Of a stretch of 64,000 bases of DNA, positions 10,934-23,263 are shown one piece after another; position 1 is the stretch's first letter, and each line of letters begins with the position of its first letter. The stretch is from Verticillium longisporum. Its lineage: Eukaryota; Ascomycota; Sordariomycetes; Glomerellales; Plectosphaerellaceae. Below the pieces are notes generated by a model. That model was given only the letters and a program-made list of their open reading frames with translations. It made no database searches and was not told the DNA's origin. Location of the stretch: assembly GCA_019188255.1 (NCBI GenBank), contig JAETXT010000006.1, positions 3,038,001 to 3,102,000 of the forward strand, in the 5' to 3' direction. Position numbers and translations under genes: made by a program.

Positions 10934-13540
10934 TCACCAAGCAAATGCCTCCTCGACATAGCGGACAACAGCCCCGTGCCGACCCAACGCAGTGACGACG
11001 TTCCTCACTTCGTCAGCCATGCCCGCCGGTCCGCAGACCATGACCGTCGTGCCAACCGTGGCAGCCTGCCCGCTGAGCTCCGCCCCCAGCAACGCCCGGA
11101 AGTTGAACCTCTCTCCCACAGTGACCTCGACGTCAACGTCGCCCCACCTCGTCAGATTGCGACCAGGGACAGGCGTCAACTTTTCTTCAGCAGACACACT
11201 AGAAGCGGCGATGATGCTCTGCACCGAGGTGACAAGCCCGGTTGAGCTGGCGCGGACGCCCCAGAAGAGTTTCTTGGTGCCGAGCGGGGCATTCAGAGAC
11301 TGGGCATTGCTCAAGACGGGAAGCACGGCAGTGATGCCGACGCCGCCGGCGATGGTGATGAGGTTGGGGTATGCCGTAGATGGTTGGGCGTGGCCGTCAC
11401 CGGGGTAGAGCGACTCGCTGCCGTAGCTCGACTCAACCAACACGGGAACACCGATGGCGGAGCCGGCCTTTTGAGCGAGGGACGAGGTTGTGCCCGTCTG
11501 CAGACGGATGTGCAGTGTCGTTCCGGCGGGGCTGTGGCGCACCGATGCCCGAGACGAGGCTGATGAAGACGAGGCATCCACGGGTCCGTCGTGAACATTT
11601 GGTGAGACCTTTTCAGAATCCTTGGGAGAATTTCCATCAGTGTTGATTTCGGCAGATCCGGAGCCGAGGTTGCTGTTGCCAATGACGGAGAACGGGTGAC
11701 TCTCCCACAAACGCCAATTGAGTGTGGGAAAATACAGGTAAACATGGCCATGCGAATCGAGGCCCGGAATATCAACTCGAAGGTAGTCATCGTCAATCTT
11801 GGTTACATATGCCGTCTTGACGCCGTTCTGCACGACGCGGACGACACGCACGAACCAGTCAAAGACCCAGATGCCGATGGCCATGAGCACCCAAGCTTCC
11901 TGAGATAACGTCAGCATCGACACTCACGTGGTTCTGAACATTGGTAGACTTACATATCCCCACTGTCGCTCGTATCGCCACTAAGTCCATGTTAGCTGGT
12001 GATCAAAGCTTGTTCTGTGGAGAGCGTGGGGAAGCTTACGATGATATGATACCAGCATCCAACAATAGTTATGATGGCAAGAACAATATGAGCGGCGTGG
12101 AAGATTTCATACAGCCGTTGGCTGTTCACGTCAGAATGAGTCTTTAGTCAGGCCGCGCTGTGCTGTCCCTCACAAGGTTGACGTACCGAAGAGGAAGAAC
12201 CGAGAACGGGATAATGAGGACCAACGCAAGCGTCGCGATGATACCCCAGTACCAGTACTCCACCGAAGCCTTGATATTATCAGTTTCCAGCATGGTCGAC
12301 TTTTTCAATATGGGCAACTTACAATCTCAGTATGATCCTTGTAAATTCGCACATGAACATCAAGGTACACAGCAGAGTGTAGAACAGCCTCCAGCATGCA
12401 GATAAAGGCAACCCAGCGATGGAGGAGCAGGAATGTCGAGTGCGACCAGTTGGTGATCCACAAGAGGATGTTGTTCCGGCCAGCGTAGAGGATGAGCAGC
12501 GGTAAGTTTGCGAATGAAAGCATGCCCACGCGGTTGGAATACAGAGACAAGAACTCTTCCTGCTTGCTTCCCCACCACGAGTTGGGCGACTTTTGGTCGA
12601 GCATGACGAAGGACCCGATAATGTTGATGACAGAGATGTACACAAGGAACAGAGCCTGCCCTCTTGTGGGAACTATGGCCAAGTTCTTGAGTACAGGAAC
12701 ATTGTGACTGGATCCGAGGACAGGAGGCTCGATGATGTAGGCGTAGAACTTGCTGACAACGGACTCGGGAAACGGAACAAACCTCAGGAGCGAGCAGAGA
12801 ATGGGGATTCCGGCACCAGTGAGGAGGATGATAAGGCTAGTGACATGAAGAGTCAGCGAGGCCTTCTTGATCAACTTTACCTCATACAACTACCCAACAT
12901 GGCTAAGGATATCAGAGAACTAGCGAACGCTTACTTGAAGTTGACGTGCCACCTTTCGGTGTTGCCAAAACCAGTGTTTCCATTTGCCGTGGCGATATAA
13001 GACTCTTCATCGACGAGGACTGTCCTGTTGAGAACGCCGTCTTCCTCCAACACCTCGGTAGGAACGTCGCCTTCGAGAACGTGGTGCAACGACTCTTGGT
13101 ACGACCACTTTGCTTGTGGCTCGTCATGCCTGCTGATCAGCTCAGTCTGCCAGTACCGCTCGAGCGTCGAGTTGTCAATGTCCTTGCAATGCTGGTAGAT
13201 GCAGTATGCCACTGTCTTCAGCCACGGCTCGCTGGTGGCCATGCATTCTGTCCACATGTTAGCTATGGCCTACAGACACTTCGAGTCATTGACCGGTGCT
13301 CTTTCATGGCATCGTACCTGGTGTCACAGCTACACCTCCGTGGTGGCCTGCAGCATGTTCCTCGCCGTTGCCGCAGTCGATGGCGGCCCGGGGACTGCCT
13401 CCGCGGCAGGCATGAGCGCACGCGGGCTCGTACATGGGGATACCAAGACCAATCATGCCATGACCGGGCCGGCCAGAGCTCTGGGCATTAGTGGCGGTCA
13501 GCCAAACGGCCAGACCGAGGGCTGTGCGAAGTGAGACCAT
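10934..13540 (-). CDS. Ferric/cupric-chelate reductase (FRE family, NOX-like flavocytochrome)
   Basis: Seven exons: 13540-13318, 13247-12935, 12836-12323, 12269-12187, 12121-12040, 11980-11954 and 11899-10934. All phases agree and give 735 aa. A signal peptide (MVSLRTALGLAVWLTATNAQ) precedes a Cys-containing extracellular segment, then several membrane helices. Two His pairs spaced 13 residues apart, one in LLHRWVAFICMLEAVLHS and one from HIVLAIITIVGCWYH, are the expected ligands for two haems. HPFSVIG is the FAD-binding motif; GGVGIT and CGPAGM near the end bind NADPH. The protein passes cytosolic electrons across the plasma membrane to reduce Fe(III) or Cu(II) before uptake. A Ser-rich insertion of about 55 residues sits after the FAD motif. 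Exon 6 is a 27-nt microexon. No permease or multicopper oxidase partner is nearby. Confidence 0.93.
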
Positions 13541-14515
13541 GATTTTAAGATTCGGTATGTTCCAGATGAGATCTTGATAGCCACGTGAAAACCACGCTCA
13601 AGTCCCAATGAACAATGGTGCATGAGGGAACCAAACAACCGGGATTCCGACCCCTTGCCGAAGAGAATCCTCCCAGGACTTTATACCTCGAGGTACTACG
13701 GGGGTTCACCTCCGTGTTGGAGGCTTGCCGAGACCATGGAGGTATTCTGCTCACCACCTCTCTGACCAATGGGACTCGGCACAAATGGTACAAGATGACC
13801 AAGTCATGTGAAAACATGAGGAATAAGCATGAAAAAGACACCAGGGTTTGAGGGCTGGGAAACTGAGGCAGCTCTGTCGCGGGCCTAGAACCGGCGTGAG
13901 TCCGTTTGAGCAAGTTTCTGCCCCCCCCGCCGTCGACGCACCCGCACCCTTGGTAGTAATAAGGCAGAGAGAGGGCACTCTGGTCGTGCAGCGTCGCAAC
14001 CACCATGGGCAATCGCCAATGTGAACCGCCGGACCCGACCGGGACCCTTGGTCCGTGTGGGCGCCATGCATTTTCCCAAAACGCCCGTCCGGCGGCATTC
14101 CACGTCGCATGACCCCACCACCCACGCCAGATCGTCTGGCCTTGCGTTAAACCCCAACCCAAACTTGACTCCATCTAGCTCACCAGCGTTGCGTGTAGTG
14201 ACCTGCAGCGAGGTGTTGTGCGACCCTGGGGTAATTTGGTGTGCGGGCACCTCCAGGCGGCTACGGAATGACAGAGGGGGTAGGACTTGGAGCGGTAGAC
14301 ACCATGCCAGCTCCCTGCAGCATGGCATATATAAAGCTGGAAAGTTGGCTTAATGCGCACCTGTCACTCTGCTTAGGGGGGAGGCGAGCTCGGCAGTAAG
14401 GGCCAATCGCCGGGCTTAGACAAGGTCACAGCCGTTCTTCATCCTCGCCGCATGGGATACGAATACATCTGAGTTTTGGCCCTCCGTGGTCCTTGTATAC
14501 ACGCTCTCGTAGCCC
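13541..14515. other. Ferric reductase promoter flank
   Basis: 5' flank of the minus-strand ferric reductase gene, running to the 3' end of the ankyrin gene. It holds a (TA)n-type element, CATATATAAAG, at about 14335-14346. I saw no clear run of GATA-factor iron-repressor sites. No gene seen. Confidence 0.4.
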
Positions 14516-16857
14516 TTAGTCCGTAACTAGCTCCCTATGCCGTGACTCCCTGTGCCATGACTCCGCCAGCGCCTTCTGACGCTCGCCCACCCAAGGACTC
14601 TCATCTTGTAAGATGTGATGCAACTCATGGTCGTAATCGATTCCCGACGACGGGCACTCAGAGCAAAAAGAGTACGGGCAAAGATGCTCCTTGCCTTCCC
14701 ACAACCTCTGAAGATCGCTCATGCCGTAGCTTTTTCCCGGCCCAGATCCCCATCGTGGGCGATATGGATAGTCTCTGGGAAACTCGTGGAGGTCATACCC
14801 GCACGCGGCGAGCACGGCATCCCAGAGGTCCCGAATATAGCTTCCCGCACTCATGCTCCCTTTTGTAACGTTTGCAACGTCCGTCACACTAGTGCCACGG
14901 TCGCATTTGGCACGTACGTCCGCACCCCGTCGGACTAAATAGATGATCGCGTTACGTTCAACGTTGCTTCCCCAGAAGGCTGCAAAGTGGACCGCAAGAT
15001 GCAAGCAGCTCCACCCGGACCGGTAGCGGGAGCGATCGTGGACAGAAGCGCCCATGTCAAGGATAGGGGCCAAGATCTCAATGGCAATATGTGGGTGATT
15101 CTTCAGTTTAATCTTGCTGGGATTGATAGCGGTCTCCAGTAATCCGCGCCCACGAGATTTAGCAAAATCCGTGGGAAAATAGACCCAATTGGTCGCCATG
15201 TTGCGAAGAATGTCACCACGACCAAGGCGTATTGCCTTATAGACGGGGCTTAAAGTGTCTTGTGCTAAAAATGGGTCCGCGCCTCCTTCTAGCAGAAGCT
15301 TAGCATTGGCGTAGACGACGTCTCGAGCCGTTTCGCGGGTGTGCAGCAAGAGCAGATCGTAGAGTGGAGAACTTGTAAAGTGTTAGGCATCTAGATTCTG
15401 GGAGTCTTAGCAATCTTCAGCAAGTTTGTCTTACGCGAATTTTTGCTTCGTTGGAGTAGCGTTGGTATCGAGCCCACAATCAATGAGGAATCGTGAAACT
15501 TCGGGGTCCGTCACTCTACGTCGCATCGCATACTAGAATAAATCAGAGATGCATCTTCAAGACTCGAAAGGCAAATGAGTCATGGTACCCACATGTAGTA
15601 AAGTATGACCATCCTCGTCCTGGGACCGGACGTTGGCCTGGCCACTGGCCAACAGTGACTTGAGCTCACCAAGGCTGCCGTTTTGAACCATTTGGAAGAC
15701 GAGCGAACTGCTGGGAATTATCGGGCTGACCACTATTCGTGAAGGCAAGGAAGCGTCGAATCCAGATGCGCGAATCATTGACACCATTGCTGTGATGACG
15801 CACCGCGTGCGATGTGGTCGGAAAGTGAGGCGTGCGTTGAAGCTTGTGTAGCTCAACCTATTTGTCACTGAGAAGGTTTCGGAAGCAGAGTCTGAGGACC
15901 GACTCTTGGTAGTCAAGAAGGAGAGCGAGATCGCGCCACTGTTGAGGTTGACGGTTTGTGTATACTCCAGACTAGAAAGCGAGCATTTGCCGTGTGTCGA
16001 TTTCATGAGCTCCCTAAAGTTAGTATCGTGAAACCCACCGTTGATGCTGAGACGCGAAGCCATAGCGAACAGCTTTCGAAAGCGCCCAACATCCCGGGAA
16101 AACTCGCCAGGAGCAAGCGCCTTTCGCCACGAAGTGTTCTTTTCAGGCTCTTGCAGCGGCGTCTTCTCGTCCAAGGTGGCCTTCAAAAGCTCCTGCACGT
16201 CGGCGACGATGCTTTCGTAGTCATCGACTTCAACCGTTCGCGTATCCTCCATTGCAAGCCTCGCGAGTCTTTCGACGATTTCGCTCTGGTCAACACATGT
16301 TGTCTGGGGGCGCAGGCCCGTGAGCATCCCCACAATCTGGGCCAAAGAGGCAGTGTGCTGATCACCTCGCATGGCCTGAACTGCCGCTTCTGCTGTTCGA
16401 CTAGCTGACTCGGCAGCCGCTGTTTCGGTTTGGATAATGGTCAGGTAAAGGTGGAGTTTGGACGCCTGCCCCCTCAGCATGTCTGTCATGCGAACTATAT
16501 CCGTCTCGTTGTTGGCAGCGCGGAGCCGTTTCCAAGCACGCCGCACAGTGTTTATCTTGGGAAATACGACGAAAGCTTGAAGGTCTCCAGAGATGCTTGA
16601 TAGATCATCAAAGCATCCTTTCAAGAGATTTTCGAGGGTTCAGCGTCAGACGCTGGGATGGTTTGGATTTGCAGGCTTGTGAAGTTTGATAACCGCCTGA
16701 GGATAGATTCCATAAAAGTCACCTCGCTCGTGAGGCGGCGTACGCTATCCGGAGCTTCCCTGACCGCAGAGAGAACGTCGTGAATCGCCTTGGCGGACTT
16801 CAGAGTCAAGGTAACGAAGGCGAGCACACTGGCACCGAGCCCGATTGGTTCTGCCAT
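14516..16857 (-). CDS. Fungal STAND-type N-terminal domain plus ankyrin-like repeats, with one apparent frameshift
   Basis: The first ATG (16857) opens MAEPIGLGASVLAFVTLTLKS, the start of the fungal N-terminal (PigL_N/helical STAND-type) domain found in NLR-like and ankyrin proteins. The coding path is 16857 to 15593, 15532-15435 and 15371-14516. Introns of 60 nt (GTGGGT donor) and 63 nt fit in phase. The C-terminal half shows ankyrin-like units: DGHTLLHYAMRR, VSRFLIDCGLDTNATP, AKLLLEGGADP, SGWSCLHLAVHFAAF and YLVRRGADVRAK. Around 16620-16640 the frame shifts by one base: the N-terminal frame stops at 16621 while the protein obviously continues as ENLLKGCFDD in the next frame. No splice sites can bridge that gap. 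Either a base is missing from the assembly or the gene is inactivated. Function is unknown; relatives act in self/non-self signalling, but no NACHT domain is seen here. Confidence 0.75.
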
Positions 16858-17563
16858 ATTATGCGCAACAGTCAGAGCCTGGCTGAGCAATTTGTAGGGC
16901 TGGTCAAGTACCTACGAACTGGAGCAAGTGTGGGATCAGAACTGAGTTTGGAAGGTGTAGCGTTGAGATTCGTACACCAGGTCGTAGAGTACTCGAAACA
17001 TTGGTCGACAACGTTTTCTGTCGAGGCGACCTTGTAGGATGTCGAAACAAAGTGCAGAACGAGGAGTGGAAATGGCCCGTTCCATTTTCATCCACGACAG
17101 GTCAGGCTGAGCCATGCACGAGAACGCTCGCCCAATGGAACAGGCGCCCAACAGCCGACGTTCAGTCATCTGCTCTTCCCTCTTCCCTGACCATTCATTG
17201 GATTTCCACGGATGAGGCCTCCCGGACATGAAGCAAGAGACCATAGCCATCACATTTGTAAACGGCGCGCACGTTCAAGCTTATTCATAACCCATCATCC
17301 CCTACCCATCTGATCTACATCTTCACTCATAATACAAAAGCCAGAGCAGGCGCCAGAAGAGAACACTCACCAGTGGCTCAACCTTTCCGAACCCCCCGCT
17401 ATGCAAGATTCCCAACCAGCCAGAAGAAGAAAAAGGCGGAGGACCCCAAGAGAACTAGTATATATCCAAAGAAAATCTCGTATACAGGTTTGGTCGTGGT
17501 ACAGCACGTGCGCATCGACTTTGACGGATGAGCTACGCGGCGAGAGCTCTAGGTACTGAGACG
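16858..17563. other. Intergenic, no gene seen
   Basis: 5' flank of the ankyrin gene and 3' flank of the Uds1 gene, both on the minus strand. Short open frames show no conservation that I recognise. Confidence 0.4.
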
Positions 17564-20500
17564 CTATCTCGGGCTGAGAGGGCTCTTGCCAGGGCCGACC
17601 GCCTTGCGTAGCTTCTGGAGCTCTTCTTCGAGTCTTCGCCTCTTCGCCTGCTCCTCCTGCGGGACTGATTAGCTTCCATCGCGACCAAAATCTACGTGGC
17701 TGGAGTGTGCTTACCCGAATATCCTCCTGGAATTTCTTTCTCTCCTGCTTCATCGTCGCCCTGAACTGCTCGCTCAGCATCGACGCGCCGGCTCCGGGGC
17801 GAGCCCCTGCACCAGCGCCAGGTACTGCCTTGAGCCTCTCAGCGTCGAGCTCCTCCTGCAGTCTGCTAACCTTGTCTCTGGCGTTGCGCATCTCGCCCTC
17901 GAGTTGGTCGCGTAGACTCGCCATCTCAAACTCGAGGCTTGCGCGAGCGGCCAGGGCGTCGTCAAGGCGACCCTCGACATCGAGCTTCTCGCGCTCGGCG
18001 CCGATAGTCTCGGCCGTAATGCCTTCAAGCTCCTTGAGCGTCGACGCCAGCTCATCCTTGAGACGCTCCACCTCCGTCTTCAGCTGCTCGACCTCGACCG
18101 TGCTCTTGACAGCGGCGACAGCGGCAGCCCTCTCCTTACGAGAGCCGTAAGCGCCGTCGAGCTCAGCCTGGGCAAAGGTGAGTTCCGTCTTGAGGCCGAC
18201 CATCATCTCGTTCATCTTGTCCATCTCCTCTTGTTGATCCTTGGCCTCCTTTGACTTGGCTTCAGCTTCTTGCTGCTTCTCCTCGGCGAGTCGCTCGGCA
18301 TCTGCCAACTTGGTGGTGAGAAGCGCGACGTCCTCCATGGCCTGGTTGAGCTTCGATTCCGCGTCCTGTACCGTCGAGCTGACATCGGCCATTCTTGTCT
18401 GGACAGACCTGCTTTCCGCCTCCAGCGCCGCAATCCTGGCATCGCGTTCCTCAAGCTGTTGCCTAAACTGAGCCGTGCTGGCATCATTGGCGGAGCGTGC
18501 GTTGTTGGCATCTTCAACGTCCTGCAACGCCTGCGAGAGCAGTGTCTGGGCCTTGTTCGCCTCTTGCGCCGAGCTTTCGAGCAAGGCTCTGATCTGATCG
18601 ATCTCGTCCTGCTTCGACCGCAGCTCTTCGTCCTTGGCCGAATCCGACTTGTTGTTCAGCTCGCGTTGCTGTTTGATCTGCCTCTTCAGAACCGACTTTT
18701 GGTCCTTGAGCTTTGTAGCTTGAGCATAGAGCCACTGGACCTTGGTCGAGAAGGCAGACAGGGAATAAGGTTCGTTGACGTCCATGCCCTCATCTCCCGA
18801 CACATCATCTTCATCGGGCTCCAGACCCTGCTCCGCCCTCATCTTACGCCGCTGGTCCTTGCGCTGCTGGATATCTGCGAAGCCGCTCTGAATTATGTCC
18901 CATAGCCCCATAAGCACGGCTTCAGACTGGTCGCCCTCTCTCTTCCTCGTTTCGCTGTTGGTGGTAAGTTGATCGACGCGGCTCAGCTGCGTTTCGAGGG
19001 CCTGGAGCGATCGATCGGCGTAGTCAAACTGATCATCGAGCTCCGAGTTGGTCGCATCAGGAGGAGTTGGGTAGTTGGAATCGACAGACAGCATCAGGTC
19101 GCAAAGCTGCGAGTTGAGGTTGTCGACCCTGATTTCCGCGCGGGCCAATGCTATAGACGCGGTAGCAGCTGCTGATTCGGCCTCTTCTAAGCTTTGCGAC
19201 GTTTTGAATTCCTGGTCCTCCTGGACCGTCCGCAGGCCTCGCTCGAGATAGGCAAAGTGACTGTCGAGGGTCGCAGAACCCTGCAGAGACCTCTCAGATC
19301 CGGCAGAAGCGCCTGACGGCGGGGCCTGGTAGTCGCCGTTCTTGGCTGGGTTAAGCTTGACGATGATGTCCCGCAAGGAGCGGTTCAGCGTTTCGAGCCT
19401 CTGCTCCGTGCTCGATATCGATTGAAGGCGCTGAGAGTCTTCCTGGCGCCAGGCATCAAGTTCTTGCGCCAGGGCATCAGTCTGAGCGCGGAGCTGGTTG
19501 TTTTCATGCCGCAGCTGATCACCCTGCCCCCGTGCTTGCGCATTCTCTTCGCTCCCAGCCTGAGCTTCGGATACTTCATAGCGCAGGCGTTCATTCTGCG
19601 AGAGGAACTGAGAGTTGTCGCTTCTGAGGCGATCAATCTCAGCTTGCGCCTGCTCGTACTCGACTCGAAGGCGTTCATTTTCGGCTTGTCTCTGCGCGGT
19701 TTCGCCCCGAAGGCGCTCGATTTCTGCCTGTGCCTGGGCATTCTGCTCGCGGTTGGCGGACTTCAGTGGTGGCTCGATGGGGATGGAGCCCATCCCTCGA
19801 CTGAGGGTCCCGTCATCGAGGCTCTGGTAGAGGCCTTGATCGTTAAAGTACATGTCGTCGCCAGGCTCCATGCTGTTGCGACCGTTCGAAAAGGCATAGA
19901 GACTCTCAGGACTCCCCGGTATGCCATTGGCAGGCGGCCCCATGTTCCGCGGCGCGGCCTTCTTTGATGCCTTGTGCGTCAACTGGAGAATGGCAGCTGT
20001 GTGCTGAAGCAGCCGCTGTCGGGGTTCCACGAGGCTCTTCTCGAGGTTCCAGAGTTCGGTGGCCAGCTCCTCGCATTTCCTCTCGCTCGCCTGTCTTTCC
20101 GCCTCGGCCTCGCGAGCCGAGTCTCCTCCGCTGTATCGGTTGAGCAAGCTCTTCCTCCTATTTCCATCTTGCCTGCCGGTGGAATAAAGCTTGGACATGG
20201 ATATCGCGGCATCCCGATATTTCGTCTGAATGGTTAGATTCGTTCGGGCTTGTTGGATCCGTTGCGTCAACGTCTGAACCTGTTTCTTGAGTCCGTCCAC
20301 CTCTTCCTGCGAAAGAATCTCGTAGGATTTGCGGACCGTCAATGCCGTCTCCGGCAGAAGATGCACCTGTACCGGGGCTTTGAGGACTTCGAGCGCAGAA
20401 CACTGGAGCTGTCCAGGGGTGAGCTGCACAAAGTGTCAGTAAGCGCCCCTGATGTGAGGCCTGCCACGGAATACCACGAACCGGACTAGAACGGGGCGCA

Positions 20501-20646
20501 TCCCCTCTGGAAGTATTCGCCATATCCCTGGCGTATCCATCGACCAGCGTCTTGCCGTTGATGCCCAGTGGCTGCTGGTACTGGGCTGGGGAGAGCCTCC
20601 CCGGCGCATACCCATAGGGGTCTCTTCCTGGCGAAGACCGGTCCAT
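17564..20646 (-). CDS. Uds1-like coiled-coil protein (up-regulated during septation)
   Basis: Exons 20646-20482, 20423-17715 and 17656-17564 give 988 aa with consistent phases. The introns are 58 and 58 nt. After about 80 residues comes the conserved Uds1 region, with SYEILSQEEVDGLKKQVQTL, the SMSKLYS segment, and repeated Arg/Lys-rich ELATELWNLEKSL helices. A Ser/Gly-rich linker follows, then roughly 650 residues of coiled coil with heptad runs such as ENERLRVEYEQAQAEIDRLR. The relatives act at the septum during fungal cell division. The ORF in which the start lies extends upstream: a frame at about 20702-20830 (ending SPLSPAQPE) could be joined by a 46-nt intron (20656-20701) to SPAMDRSSPG, so the true N-terminus may be longer. 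The next gene upstream ends at 21661. Confidence 0.88.
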
Positions 20647-21660
20647 AGCTGGTGACTATCCGCACAGCAGTTGCCCAGCTCACAGCATCCTCCAAACAGA
20701 CTCGCTCAGGTTGCGCAGGAGACAAAGGGGAGGGTTCGTCGAGGACGTCGGACTCGATGTAGTTGTCGCGTGCGTGGGGGCGCTCGATTAGGGGTTGGTT
20801 CACGGCTGGCTGCAGCGGGTTCCAGCACAAAGGCCCACTGGGACTCGGGGAGTCGAGATGTTCGTCGAGGGATGCCGTGGCGAAGGTCTTCGGGTTCGTC
20901 GAGCCTACACACCTGATTGTCGAGTCGTGAAAAGAAAAAGAGAAAAAGAAGTGGCTGCGATGCCATCAGCGGCAGGCATAGACACTAGGCAGGGTGGCAT
21001 TGGTTGGGAGGAGAGGGCTAAGGGCGGATCTGCGGTACCTTACCTACGGTGAACCCCTTGCAGGCGCATCTGGTGATGCGCATTTGCTCGCTCCAGGCGC
21101 TATGCCCCTTTGGGAGGCCCGCCCACGTCTTCCTTTCAGCGCCTGGGGTGGCAAGGGTGGCTGGGGTCTCTCCGCCACGCGCACCCGCCATATCAGGCGC
21201 GTCCGAGGCCAGTGCCAGTCGCGCTACGGCCCCTGTATTTTTGGCTAGCCCCCTCTGTGTCGCCTTGGCCTGCGCTGGAGGATGTCCCAGTTGAGTGGCG
21301 TGTTTAACTTGAGAAAGGAAATCCTGTCAGCGTCTGGCACACCGACTGTCAGCAAGAGGCGCGCAATGCGCGAAGGAGATGGGTGGCCTCGAATTTGGAG
21401 AGGGTTTACAAGCCATGCATGCGACAATGGACGCTTTGGCACCTCCTTTCGATCGCAATCTCAGGTCAACCCAGGGCCCTGGGCTAGGGTCGGAATAAGC
21501 GGGGCTGGGATATATGGGATCAATAGTCGATATCAAGACGTGACTGTGAGGCTCAACTCTAACGAAGGCCATGCAAGAGAGGCTTTTCAAAACGTGCCGG
21601 GCTGTTGTGGCTGGCTTAATTTTTTGGTCTGGGGTTTTTTTGTCTGTCTGGCTGCAAAAC
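20647..21660. other. Uds1 5' flank, possible extra 5' exon
   Basis: About 20702-20830 (minus) stays open in the frame that would join Uds1 by a short intron and reads like disordered Uds1 N-terminus (VNQPLIERPHARDNYIESD). No in-frame ATG was settled. The rest, to 21660, shows no gene; a GGTACCTTACCTAC motif is at about 21034. Confidence 0.4.
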
Positions 21661-22535
21661 CTACATGAAACCTCGCAGCTGGTCCTGCATCTCCTGAGGA
21701 ACAGTCCTCTGCCTTCCCTCTCCTCCCTCGACCGGAGCCTGGACCCCCGAGGCCGTGGCCGATATGTTTTCGCCCTCCAACCTCCTCCTCAGCCCTTCAA
21801 ACTCGTCGCGCCTCCTCTGTGCTCTGATGCCTACGAGCCACCCGGGCACGCGCCACCTCGTCATGGCACTAGGGAGGAAATCGCTCCTCCAGGAGTGTCC
21901 AACGACCCATCCCACCAGCGCACCGAGAACCGAACCCGGCCACTGGAACAGGGCCAGCTGTAGAGCGAGCGCGTACTTGTACGACTTGTCTGACAAGGTG
22001 ATGCCCGTGAAAGAGTCGCCCGAGGGGTTGGCAGACGATGTAGCGACCCGATATCGATAGATGTGCGGGATAATGGCATGGTATTGGGCGAGTATGGCGA
22101 AGATGATGGGGGTCGGACCAGCCGGCATGTAGTTGAAAAGACCCGCTGTCAGCGGCCGAAGGAAAACTGTCAGGAGCAGTGGCGGGATGACGGCTGTGAG
22201 GAGGCCAGAGACGACAATGAAGGACTGTGAGGCAAACATATCAGCACCCGGTCCGTCATCAGGGCGGTATAGAAACCTACGGCGTATTTTCTCGATCCCC
22301 AGACCTGCTCAAGAATCCTCAGTTGATAGAGGGTCATGGAGGCAAACAAGGCCTCGCTCGAGTTTGTGTAGCATAGCTGATAGCTCAGCATTCGCCAGAA
22401 TTGACGGTACTGCCAGAAATGCGAGTCCACGAGAATGTAGAAGTAATGCTTCACATCAAACAGACTCGCGACGACGGAGCTCGACACAAGGCCAATGACC
22501 AGGGCGCGCGTCACGGGCGCATTCGTGAACGACAT
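21661..22535 (-). CDS. dsc2: Rhomboid-family pseudoprotease, Dsc2/UBAC2-like subunit of the Golgi DSC E3 ligase
   Basis: Two exons, 22535-22281 and 22224-21661, with a 56-nt intron in phase 0, give 272 aa. The start MSFTNAPVTRALVIGL matches the (F)xNAPVT(R/K) opening of UBAC2/Dsc2 proteins. A rhomboid-like membrane core follows: WQYRQFWRMLSYQLCYTNSSEALFASMTLYQLRILEQVWGSRKYA, then hydrophobic segments around residues 85-120 and 165-190. No catalytic rhomboid Ser-His pair is seen, as expected for a pseudoprotease. The C-terminus ends in EMQDQLRGFM, resembling the first helix of a UBA domain, but it is too short for a full one. In other fungi the DSC complex ubiquitinates the SREBP precursor and orphan membrane proteins. 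The gene is divergent from the cis-prenyltransferase gene, with 728 bp between starts. Confidence 0.8.
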
Positions 22536-23263
22536 GATGGGCGAAGTGGCGGGGAGGGGCTGTTCGTTGGCACTTATGATCGCATCGTGTGTGGCAGTGG
22601 GTCAGGCACCGGCGATTGTCGTCGTCGTCGTAGGGCGCTCGTCGGCTTGGCTGACTCGTTGGCGCTGAGGGCCGAATCCGCAAAGCTTCGATTGAGGTTG
22701 CCTACTTTGGTAAAGGTGAAGAATAGGCAGTCAGGCAGTGCAGCAGCATGATCAACTGGGCATGTTGGAGCTCGACCCGTCAATGATGCCACATGGACGA
22801 TCTTCAAAGGACAACCCGAAGGCCAATCCGAAGGAAACCCCCTCTACGGGAGTTTAGAGCCAATGAGAATGAGTTGCGTCACAGGGGAGGGCCCGTGGTG
22901 AGTGTGGCGCATTGGACGTTACTGACTGGCGCTTGACGTGTACTACCAAGGGGCGGCTCGTGGTGGATGGCGGGGTACGTAACGAGGCGCGGCGCAGGCC
23001 ACTCTCGCCGCCAATACGCAAGTGTCTTGTTTCTGACACTCGTGATAGCTTGGAAGGCCGACATTAAGCTGGTTCGGCTGCCACTTGCTTCTTTTCCTTC
23101 CGTCCACACACCACTCGCATCAGCGTCATCTCTTAATACTGTACTTTTTGTTTGTGTGACTACCTTACATACCAATCTATCCATACAGCCCTCCGAGTGC
23201 CTCAACGAACCAAGACAACTAGGGTCGCCGAAGCTCAACAAACTTTCTGTCATCCGCTGCGAC
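22536..23263. promoter_or_regulatory. Shared divergent promoter region (dsc2-like and cis-prenyltransferase)
   Basis: Sequence of 728 bp between two divergent start codons. It contains CT-rich leader sequence before 23264. Nothing more specific is recognisable. Confidence 0.5.
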
